The notes: a model not told the origin generated them from the sequence alone. Shown: positions 17,913 to 27,218, counted from the first letter of the stretch. The stretch is DNA of 64,000 nt from Muriicola soli (GCF_004139715.1 NZ_CP035544.1:2979501-3043500); one strand, 5' to 3'. Numbers and translations: made by a program.

Positions 17913-18065
17913 AATCGCGTTTTAAACTGGCCGGTCGGTTTGCACTTAATTGAATTGTGATTGGGTCAACAGGACTTTTCAAGCGACAGACCAAAATGAT
18001 CGATAAAAAGTCAAAAAAGTAAAATTAAAAGGAGTACAAACTGACTTTAGAAACCGGTTAGTCGG

Positions 18066-18545
18066 TTAATCCGGGAAGAGCGACTGCTGCTTTGAAGGGC
18101 TTTCGTGGTTTAAAAGCCATTTTTTCCGATCTAATCCACCTGCGTACCCTACGAGATCTCCATTACTTCCTATCACTCTATGACAAGGAATAATGACCCA
18201 AATAGGGTTCTTCCCATTGGCCGCAGCAGCAGCACGGATAGCTTTGGGATCACCCAATTTTTTAGATAGATCCATGTAAGAAATTGTTTTTCCGTAAGGG
18301 ATCCGACTAAGTTCTTCCCATACCTTTTTCTGGAATTCGGTTCCCCTGGGGTTTAGTGGAAGATCAAATTGCTTTCGACTTCCGTTAAAATATTCCTGAA
18401 GTTGATAAATAGCATCCTCGAGTACTTCAGGATGGTCTGCAATTAAATTTTGATTTCCGCCTATCAAACTAACGGATGTAATACCATTCTGATCTCCTTC
18501 AATTTGAGCTTTTCCAAGGGGTGTTTTTAAAAATGCTGTGGCCAT
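18066..18545 (-). CDS. Methylated-DNA--protein-cysteine methyltransferase
   Basis: This suicide repair protein moves the alkyl group from O6-alkylguanine to its own cysteine. The 159-residue product has the Ogt/MGMT layout: a short N-terminal domain, FQKKVWEELSRIPYGKTISY at 71-90 for DNA binding, the AIRAAAAANGKNP segment, and the acceptor cysteine C121 in PCHRVIG, followed by YAGGLDRKKWLL. It lacks the Ada regulatory half. It could be named ogt, but the sequence does not decide between ogt and other MGMT names. It is read in the direction of the serine hydrolase gene upstream. Confidence 0.95.
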   Translation of the reverse strand: MATAFLKTPLGKAQIEGDQNGITSVSLIGGNQNLIADHPEVLEDAIYQLQEYFNGSRKQFDLPLNPRGTEFQKKVWEELSRIPYGKTISYMDLSKKLGDPKAIRAAAAANGKNPIWVIIPCHRVIGSNGDLVGYAGGLDRKKWLLNHESPSKQQSLFPD

Positions 18546-18602
18546 AGAAGGGGATTGAAGATTGCTGCAACTTTGTCTTGTGAAGTTACAAAAAAGGGAA
18601 GT

Positions 18603-19880
18603 CTAAAGTTTGTCCAGGTAATCATAAAACAACTGATGGAGGGAAGTACGGATATTCAATTCGTACAATTGCCGGTGATCTCGACTGGGATAAACCCGGT
18701 TAGATAGAAAAATAAAAACCAATTGGTATTTAGGATCAGCCCACACGAAAGTACCCGTAAATCCGCTATGTCCAAAGCTTTCGGCACTAGCTGATGGTGC
18801 CGGATATGCATCTTTTAGATCCTTTAGAGCGTTATCTAATAATGGTTTGTCGAAACCAAGTCCCCTTCGGTTCTTATTATTTGGATATTGTATCCTGGTA
18901 AATTCTTTTACGGTTTCCTCTTTTAAATAGCGTCTTCCATCGAGATGGCCGTAATTTTGATACATCTGCATAAAGCGAAACAGGTCTGTAGCTTTTCCGA
19001 AAAGTCCTGCATTACCCGATACGCCTCCAAATAAGGATGCGTTTTCATCGTGTACATATCCCTTAACAAGGTCCTTTCTGTACAGGGAATCCAATTCCGT
19101 GGGAATTATGCTATTCGGGAATCCTTTCTTTGACGGAAGGTATCCTAATGACGGGATATTCAGGGGGAAGGTGAATTCCTTGCGCAGTAAATAAGGATAG
19201 GAATTCCCGGTCACTTTCTCTATCAATTTAGGGAATAACAGAAACGCCAGTCCAGAATACGAATATTCCTTGATTGAATCCACAGCAGAGCGATTGATTT
19301 CCCTGAAGATCTTATGCTCAAAGGTATTTCTCACCCAAATCCCGTCGTATGCCTGCTTTTGGAATTGTTTGCCGGGCATTGTCCTGATGTACCTGCTTTT
19401 TATTTTCCCTTTTTCCAGAACTTCTTTCAGAAAGACGATATAGGGGGTAAGTCCGGCTTGGTGACTGAGAATTTCGCGCAGTGTAAGTTCTTTTTTATCC
19501 TTTTTACTCTGCCATGCCGGCCAGTACTTACTAAATGGCACATCCAGATCGAGTTGACCTTCCTCAACGAGTTTCATCAACAAGGGCAGTGGCCCTAGAA
19601 TCTTGGTTACTGAAGCCAGGTCGTAAAGATCTGTTTTTTCTACGGGCAGAAGACTGTCATAAGTTTGATATCCGTAAGTCTTATGAAAGAGGATTTCTCC
19701 TTTTACCGCTACCAGGAGTTGCGCGCCCGGGAAGGCCTTATTTATTATACCTTTCGTTATAATCGAATCGGTCTTTCTGCTAGTCTCTTTAAGAAGTTGA
19801 TTTCCATGAATTTGGCTCCTTAATTTTGATAATATACTAAACAGTATAATGAAAAGAATAAAGGCATACCTGGGAATCAT
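18603..19880 (-). CDS. Serine hydrolase, beta-lactamase/penicillin-binding fold
   Basis: A 425-residue secreted enzyme of the class C beta-lactamase family. After a signal peptide (about 1-22) come the SxxK motif SVTK in LASVTKILG near residue 88, a YSYSG segment in the place of the Y-S-N/D motif, and a late FGHSGFTGTFVWADP block that takes the part of the K/H-x-G motif. Such proteins are usually peptidases or esterases acting on cell-wall or other peptides rather than resistance enzymes. It starts 42 bases after the hemB stop codon on the same strand, so it might be read through from the heme operon. Confidence 0.88.
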   Translation of the reverse strand: MIPRYAFILFIILFSILSKLRSQIHGNQLLKETSRKTDSIITKGIINKAFPGAQLLVAVKGEILFHKTYGYQTYDSLLPVEKTDLYDLASVTKILGPLPLLMKLVEEGQLDLDVPFSKYWPAWQSKKDKKELTLREILSHQAGLTPYIVFLKEVLEKGKIKSRYIRTMPGKQFQKQAYDGIWVRNTFEHKIFREINRSAVDSIKEYSYSGLAFLLFPKLIEKVTGNSYPYLLRKEFTFPLNIPSLGYLPSKKGFPNSIIPTELDSLYRKDLVKGYVHDENASLFGGVSGNAGLFGKATDLFRFMQMYQNYGHLDGRRYLKEETVKEFTRIQYPNNKNRRGLGFDKPLLDNALKDLKDAYPAPSASAESFGHSGFTGTFVWADPKYQLVFIFLSNRVYPSRDHRQLYELNIRTSLHQLFYDYLDKL

Positions 19881-19922
19881 AACCTTTTATATTGTAGTCA
19901 AATTTAGGGAACTCTATCATTG

Positions 19923-20912
19923 TTAACCAAGCAGTGGTACGGCCTCTTTGGCAAAATAACTTGCTATAATATTAGCTCCTGCTCTTTTAATTGAGATGAG
20001 TTGTTCAAGCATTACGGCGTCATGGTCTAACCAGCCTTTTTCAGCTGCAGCTTTCAGCATGGCGTATTCACCCGAAACCTGGTACACTGCAAGGGGAACG
20101 TCAACTGCCTCCCGCAAATCCCTTACGATATCGAGATAACACAGTCCGGGTTTTACCATAATGATATCGGCTCCTTCATCAATGTCCATTTCGGCTTCTT
20201 TAATCGCTTCAAGTCGGTTTCCCGGATCCATCTGATAGGTTTGTTTGTCCTTGGGAGCATTTTTGGAGGCCACGGGTGCAGATTCCAAAGCATCGCGAAA
20301 TGGGCCATAAAAGCCACTGGCGTATTTTGCCGCATAGCTCATAATCCCTGTACTGGTTAGCTCTTCATCCTCCAGAGCTTCCCGTATAATTTTTATCCTG
20401 CCATCCATCATGTCGCTGGGGGCTACGAAATCAGCACCTGCCAGTGCATGTGAAACACTCATTTCAGCTAGTACTGCGTTCGTTGCATCGTTAAGGATCT
20501 GTCCATTGGCAACGATGCCATCATGCCCAAAGGAAGAATAGGGATCAAGAGCCACATCGGTCATTACCAGCATATCGGGACAGGCATTTTTCACGGTCTT
20601 AATAGCCCGCTGCATAAGTCCGTGCGTATTTAGAGCTTCTGCACCAGTATTATCCTTGAGATTATCCGGAATTTTTACAAAAAGCAACACGGAACACAAG
20701 CCCATATTCCACAATTCCTTTACTTCTTTTTCAAGATGGTCAAGGCTTAATCTGTAATACGAGGGCATAGAAGGAATTTCTTCCCTGATACCATTACCTT
20801 CCGTCACAAATAGCGGAACCAAAAAATCCTCAGCCTGTAAGGTTGTTTCCCTGACCATCTTTCTTATGGACGGATTGCTGCGTAAAATTCTATTTCTTCT
20901 AAGTGGGTACAT
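19923..20912 (-). CDS. hemB: Delta-aminolevulinic acid dehydratase HemB
   Basis: HemB condenses two 5-aminolevulinate molecules to porphobilinogen. The 329-residue length is standard. PLFVTEGN is the substrate entry region, the Schiff-base lysines lie in the ATGIMSYAAKYASGFYGPFRDA-like region and in DIIMVKPGL. The metal loop reads DVALDPYSSFGHDG, with Asp in place of the cysteines of zinc enzymes, so this is the magnesium-type form. It is the last heme gene of the minus-strand operon, 45 bases after phzF. Confidence 0.96.
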   Translation of the reverse strand: MYPLRRNRILRSNPSIRKMVRETTLQAEDFLVPLFVTEGNGIREEIPSMPSYYRLSLDHLEKEVKELWNMGLCSVLLFVKIPDNLKDNTGAEALNTHGLMQRAIKTVKNACPDMLVMTDVALDPYSSFGHDGIVANGQILNDATNAVLAEMSVSHALAGADFVAPSDMMDGRIKIIREALEDEELTSTGIMSYAAKYASGFYGPFRDALESAPVASKNAPKDKQTYQMDPGNRLEAIKEAEMDIDEGADIIMVKPGLCYLDIVRDLREAVDVPLAVYQVSGEYAMLKAAAEKGWLDHDAVMLEQLISIKRAGANIIASYFAKEAVPLLG

Positions 20913-20957
20913 GCTGTTGAATAATTTCTAATTAAAGGTAGTGGAATTGAACATAAT

Positions 20958-21749
20958 CTATAGCATAATCTCTCCCCTTAAATAGGGTTTGGCTTTCCCT
21001 GTGATCAGTACCCGATCTCCTCTTAACGCACACTTCAATGTACCCCCTCTTTGTGAGAGTTGTTTGGCCAACATATTTTCCTTACCTAAGCTTTTAGCCC
21101 AGTATGGGGTAAGGCTGGTGTGGGCTGATCCGGTAACCGGATCTTCAGGGATTCCGCAGCTGGGGGCAAAAAACCTCGACACAAAATCAACTTCATTCCC
21201 CGGAGCAGTAACGATGATACCTCTCGCGTCAATTTTATCCAGGAGAAAAAAGTTGGGTTGCATAGAGGTTATCTCCTCCTGATTCCTGTAGATCAGGACA
21301 TAATCCGTTTTCCCCTTGTACATTGAAAGGGGCTCAGCACCCAAGGCAATTGTGATTTCTTCATTTATAGGAACCTCCTTCAATTGATCAACCGGAAAAT
21401 CCAGTGTCAGTTCACCTGAAGCCTCTCTCCTGACCGTTAAATGTCCGCTTCGCTCAGATTGAAATCGGATAAGATCAGATTCGTGATTATAGTATTGAAA
21501 AAGAACATAAGCCGAGGCCAGGGTGGCATGTCCGCACAGATCAACTTCCAGTTCGGGGGTGAACCAGCGAATCTGATACTGATCCCCGCTATGCACAACA
21601 AAGGCAGTCTCCGCCAGGTTGTTTTCCATGGCTATTTTTTGCATAAGGTCTTCGTCTAGCCAGGAATCAAGCACACAAACTGCAGCGGGGTTACCTGTGA
21701 ATAATTTCTCTGCAAAGGCATCGATCTGGTATAGTTTCAGTGTTTTCAT
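20958..21749 (-). CDS. PhzF family epimerase/isomerase-like protein
   Basis: A 263-residue PhzF-fold protein, related to diaminopimelate epimerase. The NPAAVCVLD start, ENNLAETAFV with the catalytic Glu, DLCGHATLASAYVLF and the later GIPEDPVTGSAHTSL motif are all present. The family member in phenazine synthesis isomerises a dihydroxyanthranilate derivative, but most genomic homologues have no known substrate, and there is no phenazine operon here. It lies between hemF and hemB in the heme operon with a 13-base gap to hemF, so it may be a passenger or a side-product handler. Confidence 0.9.
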   Translation of the reverse strand: MKTLKLYQIDAFAEKLFTGNPAAVCVLDSWLDEDLMQKIAMENNLAETAFVVHSGDQYQIRWFTPELEVDLCGHATLASAYVLFQYYNHESDLIRFQSERSGHLTVRREASGELTLDFPVDQLKEVPINEEITIALGAEPLSMYKGKTDYVLIYRNQEEITSMQPNFFLLDKIDARGIIVTAPGNEVDFVSRFFAPSCGIPEDPVTGSAHTSLTPYWAKSLGKENMLAKQLSQRGGTLKCALRGDRVLITGKAKPYLRGEIML

Positions 21750-21762
21750 ATTGCGTTCTGTA

Positions 21763-22671
21763 TTAGTTGGCGATCCAGTTTCTAGGGGATTTTAAGACCT
21801 CCATTAGTTTCGATTCCTCACTTCCCTTCTCGGGCTGATGATCGTATTTCCATTGCACTTTAGGAGGAAGACTCATTAGAATACTTTCAATACGGCCATT
21901 AGTTTTCAGACCAAAAAGGGTGCCTTTGTCGTGCACCAGGTTGAATTCCACATATCTCCCCCTTCTGATTTCCTGCCATTCTCTTTGCGCAGGGGTAAAA
22001 GGCAGCTCTTTCCTGCGTTTGAGAATAGGAATATAGGAAGGCAGAAAGGAATCCCCTACCTCGGTAACAAAGTTATACCACTGTTCAAGAGAGAAATCTT
22101 CAGCAGGCTTACAGTAGTCGAAGAATAGTCCGCCCACCCCCCTGGCTTCCTCTCTGTGGGTATTCCAGAAGTATGTATCGCATTTTTGCTTATACCGTAT
22201 GTAGAATTCCGGATGATGTTGGTCACAAGCCTTTTTACAAACCTCGTGAAAATGTCGGGCGTCCTCTTCAAAGAGATAATAGGGGGTTAGGTCCTGGCCT
22301 CCCCCAAACCACTGATCAACGATCACTCCGTCCTTGCCATAAAGCTCAAAATATCGCCAATTGGCATGCACAGTGGGGACCATAGGATTTAAAGGATGCA
22401 GGACCAGACTTAGGCCGCAAGCAAAGAAATCGGCTTGCTCTACTTTAAAGTAAGCTTTCATACTGTCTGGTAGGGCACCGTGAACCGCTGAGATATTTAC
22501 CCCTCCTTTTTCAAATACCCTTCCATTCTGAATGACACGTGTTCTGCCTCCCCCTCCTTCAGGTCTTTCCCATAGATCCTCTTGAAAAGAAGCCAAACCG
22601 TCTATCATTTCCAGTTTGTTGCAGATAGTATCTTGAAGTGATTGTATGTAAGCGTAAAATTTTTCCTTCAT
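21763..22671 (-). CDS. hemF: Oxygen-dependent coproporphyrinogen III oxidase HemF
   Basis: HemF oxidatively decarboxylates coproporphyrinogen III to protoporphyrinogen IX using O2, in the cytoplasm. The 302-residue product has GGGGRTRVIQNG near 40, VPTVHANWRYFE, DQWFGGGQDLTPYYL, the HREEARGVGGLFFDY block, the GRYVEFNLVHDKGTLFGLKTNGR segment and ESILMSLPP, all diagnostic. No anaerobic HemN is seen in the window, so aerobic growth fits. The start overlaps the preceding gene's stop codon by four bases, showing translational coupling within the operon. Confidence 0.97.
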   Translation of the reverse strand: MKEKFYAYIQSLQDTICNKLEMIDGLASFQEDLWERPEGGGGRTRVIQNGRVFEKGGVNISAVHGALPDSMKAYFKVEQADFFACGLSLVLHPLNPMVPTVHANWRYFELYGKDGVIVDQWFGGGQDLTPYYLFEEDARHFHEVCKKACDQHHPEFYIRYKQKCDTYFWNTHREEARGVGGLFFDYCKPAEDFSLEQWYNFVTEVGDSFLPSYIPILKRRKELPFTPAQREWQEIRRGRYVEFNLVHDKGTLFGLKTNGRIESILMSLPPKVQWKYDHQPEKGSEESKLMEVLKSPRNWIAN

Positions 22672-23171
22672 GATTTTGGGTCTAGTAAATGTACGAGTTG
22701 CGTCGCTGGCATATGATTGATCTCTTCCAGAGAGGTTACTTTTACGGAGCGTTCTGTCAAATTGAGAAAAAGCGTCACTCCCGACTGAATATCAGAGCTG
22801 GAATTTGATTTAAAAAGCGCTCTGCCAACGGCGTTATTATGTAAATCCATGGCATTGGAGACTGTATTACCAGGCAAGATTTTTTCATGCATTGCTGTGA
22901 TCTTCTCTGTCCATAAAAGTACTTTGTCCTTGTCCTTTACTCTTTTGTAGCATCCTTTAGCGATAAGCCAGTTCCACAGGGCGTGCCTGAAGGCATTTGC
23001 GGGAGCGTTTCTGCGATGAGACACTCCAAAATGAGTGTTTGCGAAGGCAATTGTCTTTTTTGTCGCTTTATAAGTGGGCCAGATAAAACGGAAATGAGAC
23101 AGACACAGTACAATCAACTGACCCAACTGTCTTGGTTTTGCCCGCCTTATGACTCCCCAAAGTTCTTTCAC
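22668..23171 (-). CDS. DUF6973-like protein in heme operon
   Basis: A 167-residue protein with the conserved blocks [23 protein letters not shown] and [10 protein letters not shown]. The spaced His, Glu and Asp/Asn residues look like a helical metal-binding or hydrolase-like core. I believe this is the DUF6973 family but could not check. No signal peptide is evident, although the first 45 residues contain a moderately hydrophobic stretch. It overlaps hemE by four bases upstream and hemF by four bases downstream, so it is translationally coupled to heme synthesis. A role in that pathway is inference from position alone. Confidence 0.7.
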   Translation of the reverse strand: MKELWGVIRRAKPRQLGQLIVLCLSHFRFIWPTYKATKKTIAFANTHFGVSHRRNAPANAFRHALWNWLIAKGCYKRVKDKDKVLLWTEKITAMHEKILPGNTVSNAMDLHNNAVGRALFKSNSSSDIQSGVTLFLNLTERSVKVTSLEEINHMPATQLVHLLDPKS

Positions 23172-24198
23172 CCTTCAGAATAGGATTTTACAGCCTCAAT
23201 AAAGGCCCCCGCATTTTCTACAGGTATGGTTGGCAAAATCCCGTGCCCCAGATTAACAATATACCTGTCTTTACCAAACTCACGAATCATTTGGTTCACC
23301 ATCTTTTTGATTTCTGACGGTTTTGAAAATAAACGTGAGGGATCAAAATTCCCCTGCAAGGTTATATTTCCTCCACTGAGGTAACGTGCATTCTGGGGTG
23401 AGCAAGTCCAATCCACCCCCAGAGCCGAGGCCCCCGATTGTGACATGGTTTTCAGAGCAAACCAGCAACCTTTCCCAAAAACAATTACCGGAATTTCCTC
23501 TTTGAGTGCATCTATGATCTGTTGAATATAGGTCCATGAAAACTCATTGTAATCCTGTGGCGACAACATTCCCCCCAGGAATCAAAAACCTGTACGGCAT
23601 TTACTCCGGCTCTTACCTTGGCTTTTAAGTAAGCGATTGTGGTATCGGTAATTTTCTGCAATAGGGAATGGGCAACCGTGGGTTGCGTAAAACAGAACTC
23701 TTTGGCCTTGTCAAAAGTCTTACTTCCTTGTCCTTGTACGCAGTAGCACAGAATAGTCCAGGGAGAACCTGCGAAGCCGATTAGGGGTACTTCATCCTGT
23801 AGTTTTTCTTTGGTCATTTTTATGGCCTCCATTACGTAGCCCAGGCTCTCCTCTACATCAGGCACCACCACCTTGTCCAGGGCATTTTGCGAACGGATGG
23901 GGTTAGGGAGGTAAGGCCCGAAGTTAGGCTTCATCTGCACTTCAATTTCCATGGCCTGGGGGATCACCAGGATGTCGCTGAACAAGATGGCAGCATCCAT
24001 GCCATACCTTCTGATAGGTTGCACCGTAATTTCCGAAGCAAGTTCAGGAGTCTGGCAACGCGTAAAGAAATCATACTTTTTCTTGATCTCCATAAATTCC
24101 GGAAGATACCTGCCCGCTTGCCTCATCATCCACACAGGGGGTCGAGTTACAGTTTCGCCCTTAAGGGCCCTAAGGAAAAGGTCATTTTTAAGTGCCAT
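23168..24198 (-). pseudogene. hemE: Uroporphyrinogen decarboxylase HemE, apparent frameshift
   Basis: HemE decarboxylates uroporphyrinogen III to coproporphyrinogen III. The first frame (from ATG 24198) has [17 protein letters not shown], the [11 protein letters not shown] segment and [12 protein letters not shown]; it runs up to AVQVFDSWG and then goes off into nonsense. The second frame picks up [13 protein letters not shown] and continues to the normal end, with NLGHGILP near the C-terminus. Adding one C to the six-C run at 23571-23576 joins them as [12 protein letters not shown] and gives 343 residues, the usual length. As heme synthesis is otherwise intact and the neighbours overlap by four bases, a sequencing error is more likely than gene loss. 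Confidence 0.9.
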
Positions 24199-24201
24199 AG
24201 G

Positions 24202-24879
24202 TTATGATATTGCTATTGTAGGATAAATTTCGATCAATTTGTTCAGTACCGAATCTGTAGTTGGGTTGTTCGCAACCCAGACCGTACTAAAATGCTTTCG
24301 CGCTTCCCTTGCTGTGGTTTCCCCAATACAGATTGCCTTAGCATTACCGGCTGAATTTTCTATCAAAAAACTCTGAATCCCACTGGGACTATAAAACAAG
24401 ATACATTCAAAATGGCAGGAGAATATCTGGGGATTGAGATGTGTTTCGTACACACGAATTTCTTCAAACTTGATATGATGACGCATAAATACCTCCCTGA
24501 GCTCAGGTCTGTTCCTATTCCCGGTAAAAATCAAAAACGGACCTTTTTCGGGTTGCTTTACTATAAAATTACCCAATTTCGACGCATTTTCGGCCATTTT
24601 GATCACTTTCAGGCCTTTTTCCCTTAGAAGAGAAGAGGTCTTTTCCCCAACACAGTAGCATGCCACTTCGCTTTGAACTGAGGTGTCATTCTTATTGTTT
24701 CGAAGAAATCCCTTTACCCCATTCTTTGAAGTAAAAATATAGTGTCTGAAATTGGTTGGAAGTTGGGCATTGAGTAGGTTAACAGTGATAGCATCATAGG
24801 TCTCTACGCTGATACCTTCTTTTTTCAGCATTTTCATCTGTAAATCACTCAGACTTCTTGTTGAAAGAATAGGGTTCAT
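24202..24879 (-). CDS. hemD: Uroporphyrinogen-III synthase HemD
   Basis: HemD cyclises hydroxymethylbilane to uroporphyrinogen III with inversion of ring D. The family is weakly conserved; the 225-residue product has an early IFTSKNGVKGF segment, a CVGEKTSSLL strand, FLIFTGNRNRPEL and a YSPSGIQSFL block followed by CIGETTAREAR, the usual signatures of the two-lobed fold. It overlaps hemC by four bases and ends 3 bases before the hemE start, which makes the assignment firm despite the low conservation. Confidence 0.93.
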   Translation of the reverse strand: MNPILSTRSLSDLQMKMLKKEGISVETYDAITVNLLNAQLPTNFRHYIFTSKNGVKGFLRNNKNDTSVQSEVACYCVGEKTSSLLREKGLKVIKMAENASKLGNFIVKQPEKGPFLIFTGNRNRPELREVFMRHHIKFEEIRVYETHLNPQIFSCHFECILFYSPSGIQSFLIENSAGNAKAICIGETTAREARKHFSTVWVANNPTTDSVLNKLIEIYPTIAIS

Positions 24880-25790
24880 TTTCCGAGTTGTGCTTTAATC
24901 TCCGACATTAATTTTATTCCTCCCTGTTTCTGTATCTCTTCGGCATAAGTTTTACCTGAATGAGCGACTTTCTCAATATTTCCATGATCCTGTACTTCCA
25001 GTTTTTGGCGTCCATCAAGGGAAAGTAGTATTCCTTTAAAGTGCATGACCTCTTCCTCAATTAGGGCGAGGGCACCAATTGGTGCGGTACATCCACCTTC
25101 CAGGGTCTTTAAAAATTCCCGTTCCAAAGTAGTGCAGATTTCGGTTTCCCTGTCATTCAACGGGCCAAGGGCTTCCCGGCAATAGGAATTATCCTCCATG
25201 GTGACCACCATCATTGCTCCTTGTGCAGGGGCGGGGATCATCCACTCCAGAGTACTGTACTGCTCGGGAAGAAGTGAGATACGTTCGAGTCCGGCTGCCG
25301 CAAAGATAGCTGCATCCCAATTGTGGGTCCTGAATTTCTCTAAACGTGTATTTACGTTTCCCCTGAGTTCAGTGATCTCATGCAGGGGATATCGGTGCAG
25401 CCATTGAGCTCTTCGCCTCAGGCTACCCGTTGCCACAATTCCTTCAGCATTTAAAAAATCGAGGCCTTTGTGTACCAGGAGATCATGAGGGTTACCCCTT
25501 TTGAGGATCGCCCCCTGAACAACGCCTTTTGGAAGACTGGTGGGTACGTCTTTCATCGAATGAACGGCAATATCAATCTCTCCTTTAAGCAAAGCTATAT
25601 CGAGGGTTTTCGTAAAGATCCCGGTGATTCCTAACTCGTACAATGGCTGGTCTAAAATTAGGTCGCCCGTGGCTTTTACCGAGACAAGTTCACATCGGCA
25701 CCCGAATTCCTCGAGCTTATTTTTTACGGTATTGGCTTGCCACAAGGCAAGTTCACTATCCCGGGTTCCGATCCGGATCACCTTGCTCAT
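24876..25790 (-). CDS. hemC: Porphobilinogen deaminase HemC
   Basis: HemC links four porphobilinogen units into hydroxymethylbilane. The 304-residue protein has IGTRDSELALWQA at the start, FTKTLDIALL, DIAVHSMKDVPT with the catalytic Asp, GSLRRRAQ, LRGNVNTRL and the cofactor cysteine C234 in EGGCTAPIG, to which the dipyrromethane primer attaches. It overlaps hemA upstream and hemD downstream by four bases each, showing tight translational coupling. Confidence 0.97.
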   Translation of the reverse strand: MSKVIRIGTRDSELALWQANTVKNKLEEFGCRCELVSVKATGDLILDQPLYELGITGIFTKTLDIALLKGEIDIAVHSMKDVPTSLPKGVVQGAILKRGNPHDLLVHKGLDFLNAEGIVATGSLRRRAQWLHRYPLHEITELRGNVNTRLEKFRTHNWDAAIFAAAGLERISLLPEQYSTLEWMIPAPAQGAMMVVTMEDNSYCREALGPLNDRETEICTTLEREFLKTLEGGCTAPIGALALIEEEVMHFKGILLSLDGRQKLEVQDHGNIEKVAHSGKTYAEEIQKQGGIKLMSEIKAQLGK

Positions 25791-27046
25791 AACTTGTCAA
25801 CTTCAAGTTGAAAAACACGTTGAATGAGTTCGAGGCTGTCATCGGCATCCACTTCGGTATCCTTTAAATGATTGGCAAATTGTTTGGTGATTTTCTGGAT
25901 GATTCTTTCCGAAATAATATCAGCCTGTTCCGAATTAAAGTCGGGTAACTTCTTCGATTGAAAATCGAGCTCCTGTTCCTTCATGGTTTTCAGCTTCTGC
26001 TTTAAGGCCTTGATGACCGGAGCAAATTTTCGGGTTTCCAGCCATTGAATAAACTCTTTCTTTACCTCTTCGATGATCTTTTCCGCTTTGGGAATGTATT
26101 TTTTGCGTTTTTCAAGGGTCTTGTCTGTGCGCTGTGATAGGTGGTCTAAATGGACGAGAGTTAGCTGAGGTACTTCAGTTACGTCTTCCGCCACATTCTT
26201 CGGGATAGAAAGGTCGAGGATTAGCAGGGGTTTATTGATATGGATCAGGGATTTTGAAATCGTAGGGGTTTGCGCTCCTGTAGCCACGACGAGGATGTCG
26301 GCTTGCCGGATCTCTTCCTGTAATTCTCCGTAGTCTTTCACCAGTAGATTGAATTTTCCGGCAATTTTCTCGGCCCTGTCCCTGGTCCTGTTGATAAGCG
26401 TAATATGGGTATTTTCAGTATGCTTGAGAAGATTTTCACAAGTGTTTCTTCCAATCTTGCCCGTACCGAAAAGCAAAATGTTCTTTTCAGATATATCGGA
26501 GATGTTCTCAAGGATATATTGCACCGATGCGAAGGCTACAGAAGTGGCACCACTCGAGATCTCGGTTTCATTTTTAATCCTCTTGCTCGCCTGCAGGATG
26601 GAGTTGGTAAGGCGTTCGAGAAAAGGATTGCCCAATCCGTTTTTCTTAGAGCGGGTAAATCCTTTTTTGATCTGACTTATAATCTCAAAGTCGCCGAGAA
26701 TCTGACTGTCCAGGCCTGTGCCTACCCTAAACAGATGATTGATGGCTTCGTAATTTTTGTACACGTATCCCACTTCCTGAAATTCCTCTACACTACCTTT
26801 GGAATTATCACATAAAAGCTTGATCAACTGAAAGGGATGTTGAGCAAATCCGTGAAGTTCGGTCCTATTACAAGTGGCTGTGATCAACAATCCATCGATA
26901 CCGAGTTTCCTTGCTTCTTTCAGGATGTTTTCTTCTGCAGATTCATCGAGACTGAATTTACCTCTTAAAACCGCATCGGCTTTCAGATAACTCAACCCCA
27001 CCGTGTAGAACGAATTGTGTTTAGATAAGTGGTAATTCTTCATCAT
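25787..27046 (-). CDS. hemA: Glutamyl-tRNA reductase HemA
   Basis: HemA reduces glutamyl-tRNA with NADPH to glutamate-1-semialdehyde, the committed step of C5 tetrapyrrole synthesis. The 419-residue product has the catalytic cysteine C59 in TATCNRTE, the GTGLDSQILGD segment, SVAFASV, and the NADPH-binding GTGKIGRNTCENL. The C-terminal helical dimerisation domain follows. The aminotransferase HemL that completes the step is not in the window. This is the first gene of the heme operon and has its own -7 box; the AraC-type gene is divergent. An MM start is chosen at 27046. Confidence 0.97.
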   Translation of the reverse strand: MMKNYHLSKHNSFYTVGLSYLKADAVLRGKFSLDESAEENILKEARKLGIDGLLITATCNRTELHGFAQHPFQLIKLLCDNSKGSVEEFQEVGYVYKNYEAINHLFRVGTGLDSQILGDFEIISQIKKGFTRSKKNGLGNPFLERLTNSILQASKRIKNETEISSGATSVAFASVQYILENISDISEKNILLFGTGKIGRNTCENLLKHTENTHITLINRTRDRAEKIAGKFNLLVKDYGELQEEIRQADILVVATGAQTPTISKSLIHINKPLLILDLSIPKNVAEDVTEVPQLTLVHLDHLSQRTDKTLEKRKKYIPKAEKIIEEVKKEFIQWLETRKFAPVIKALKQKLKTMKEQELDFQSKKLPDFNSEQADIISERIIQKITKQFANHLKDTEVDADDSLELIQRVFQLEVDKL

Positions 27047-27059
27047 AGCAACTTGGCAG

Positions 27060-27067
27060 CAAATTTA
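27060..27067 (-). promoter_or_regulatory. -7 promoter box of heme operon
   Basis: TAAATTTG on the minus strand matches TAnnTTTG and ends 13 bases before the hemA ATG, so the leader would be about 7 bases. Confidence 0.6.
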
Positions 27068-27162
27068 GGTCCTTCATCTATAGAAAAATAACGCTGTAGG
27101 TACTTAAAGTATCGTTTTAAGTTTTTTTGGATTCCAGCTGTGGTATAATCACTCAATACTCG

Positions 27163-27170
27163 TAATTTTG
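27163..27170 (+). promoter_or_regulatory. -7 promoter box of AraC-type regulator
   Basis: TAATTTTG matches TAnnTTTG. The expected transcription start near 27177 leaves a leader of about 65 bases that contains the palindrome at 27200-27218. Confidence 0.55.
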
Positions 27171-27199
27171 TAGTAATAACGGAAGATGTAATAAAAATA

Positions 27200-27218
27200 A
27201 TTTAGACTTGTTCTAAAT
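27200..27218. promoter_or_regulatory. Palindromic operator candidate in regulator leader
   Basis: ATTTAGA and TCTAAAT form perfect 7-base arms around a 5-base centre. Read as a 7-1-7 site it is TTAGACT-T-GTTCTAA, with five of seven matching positions, which resembles the general shape of Fur/PerR/Irr-family boxes. It lies between the promoter and the ATG of the AraC-type gene in the hemA divergent region. Confidence 0.4.

Noticed and set aside
20958-21749. Phenazine synthesis gene
   Set aside because: Only the PhzF-fold is present; no other phenazine genes are nearby, so the name would mislead.
23168-23569. Separate gene for the second part of hemE
   Set aside because: Its sequence continues the HemE family exactly where the first frame stops; it is the same gene after a lost base.
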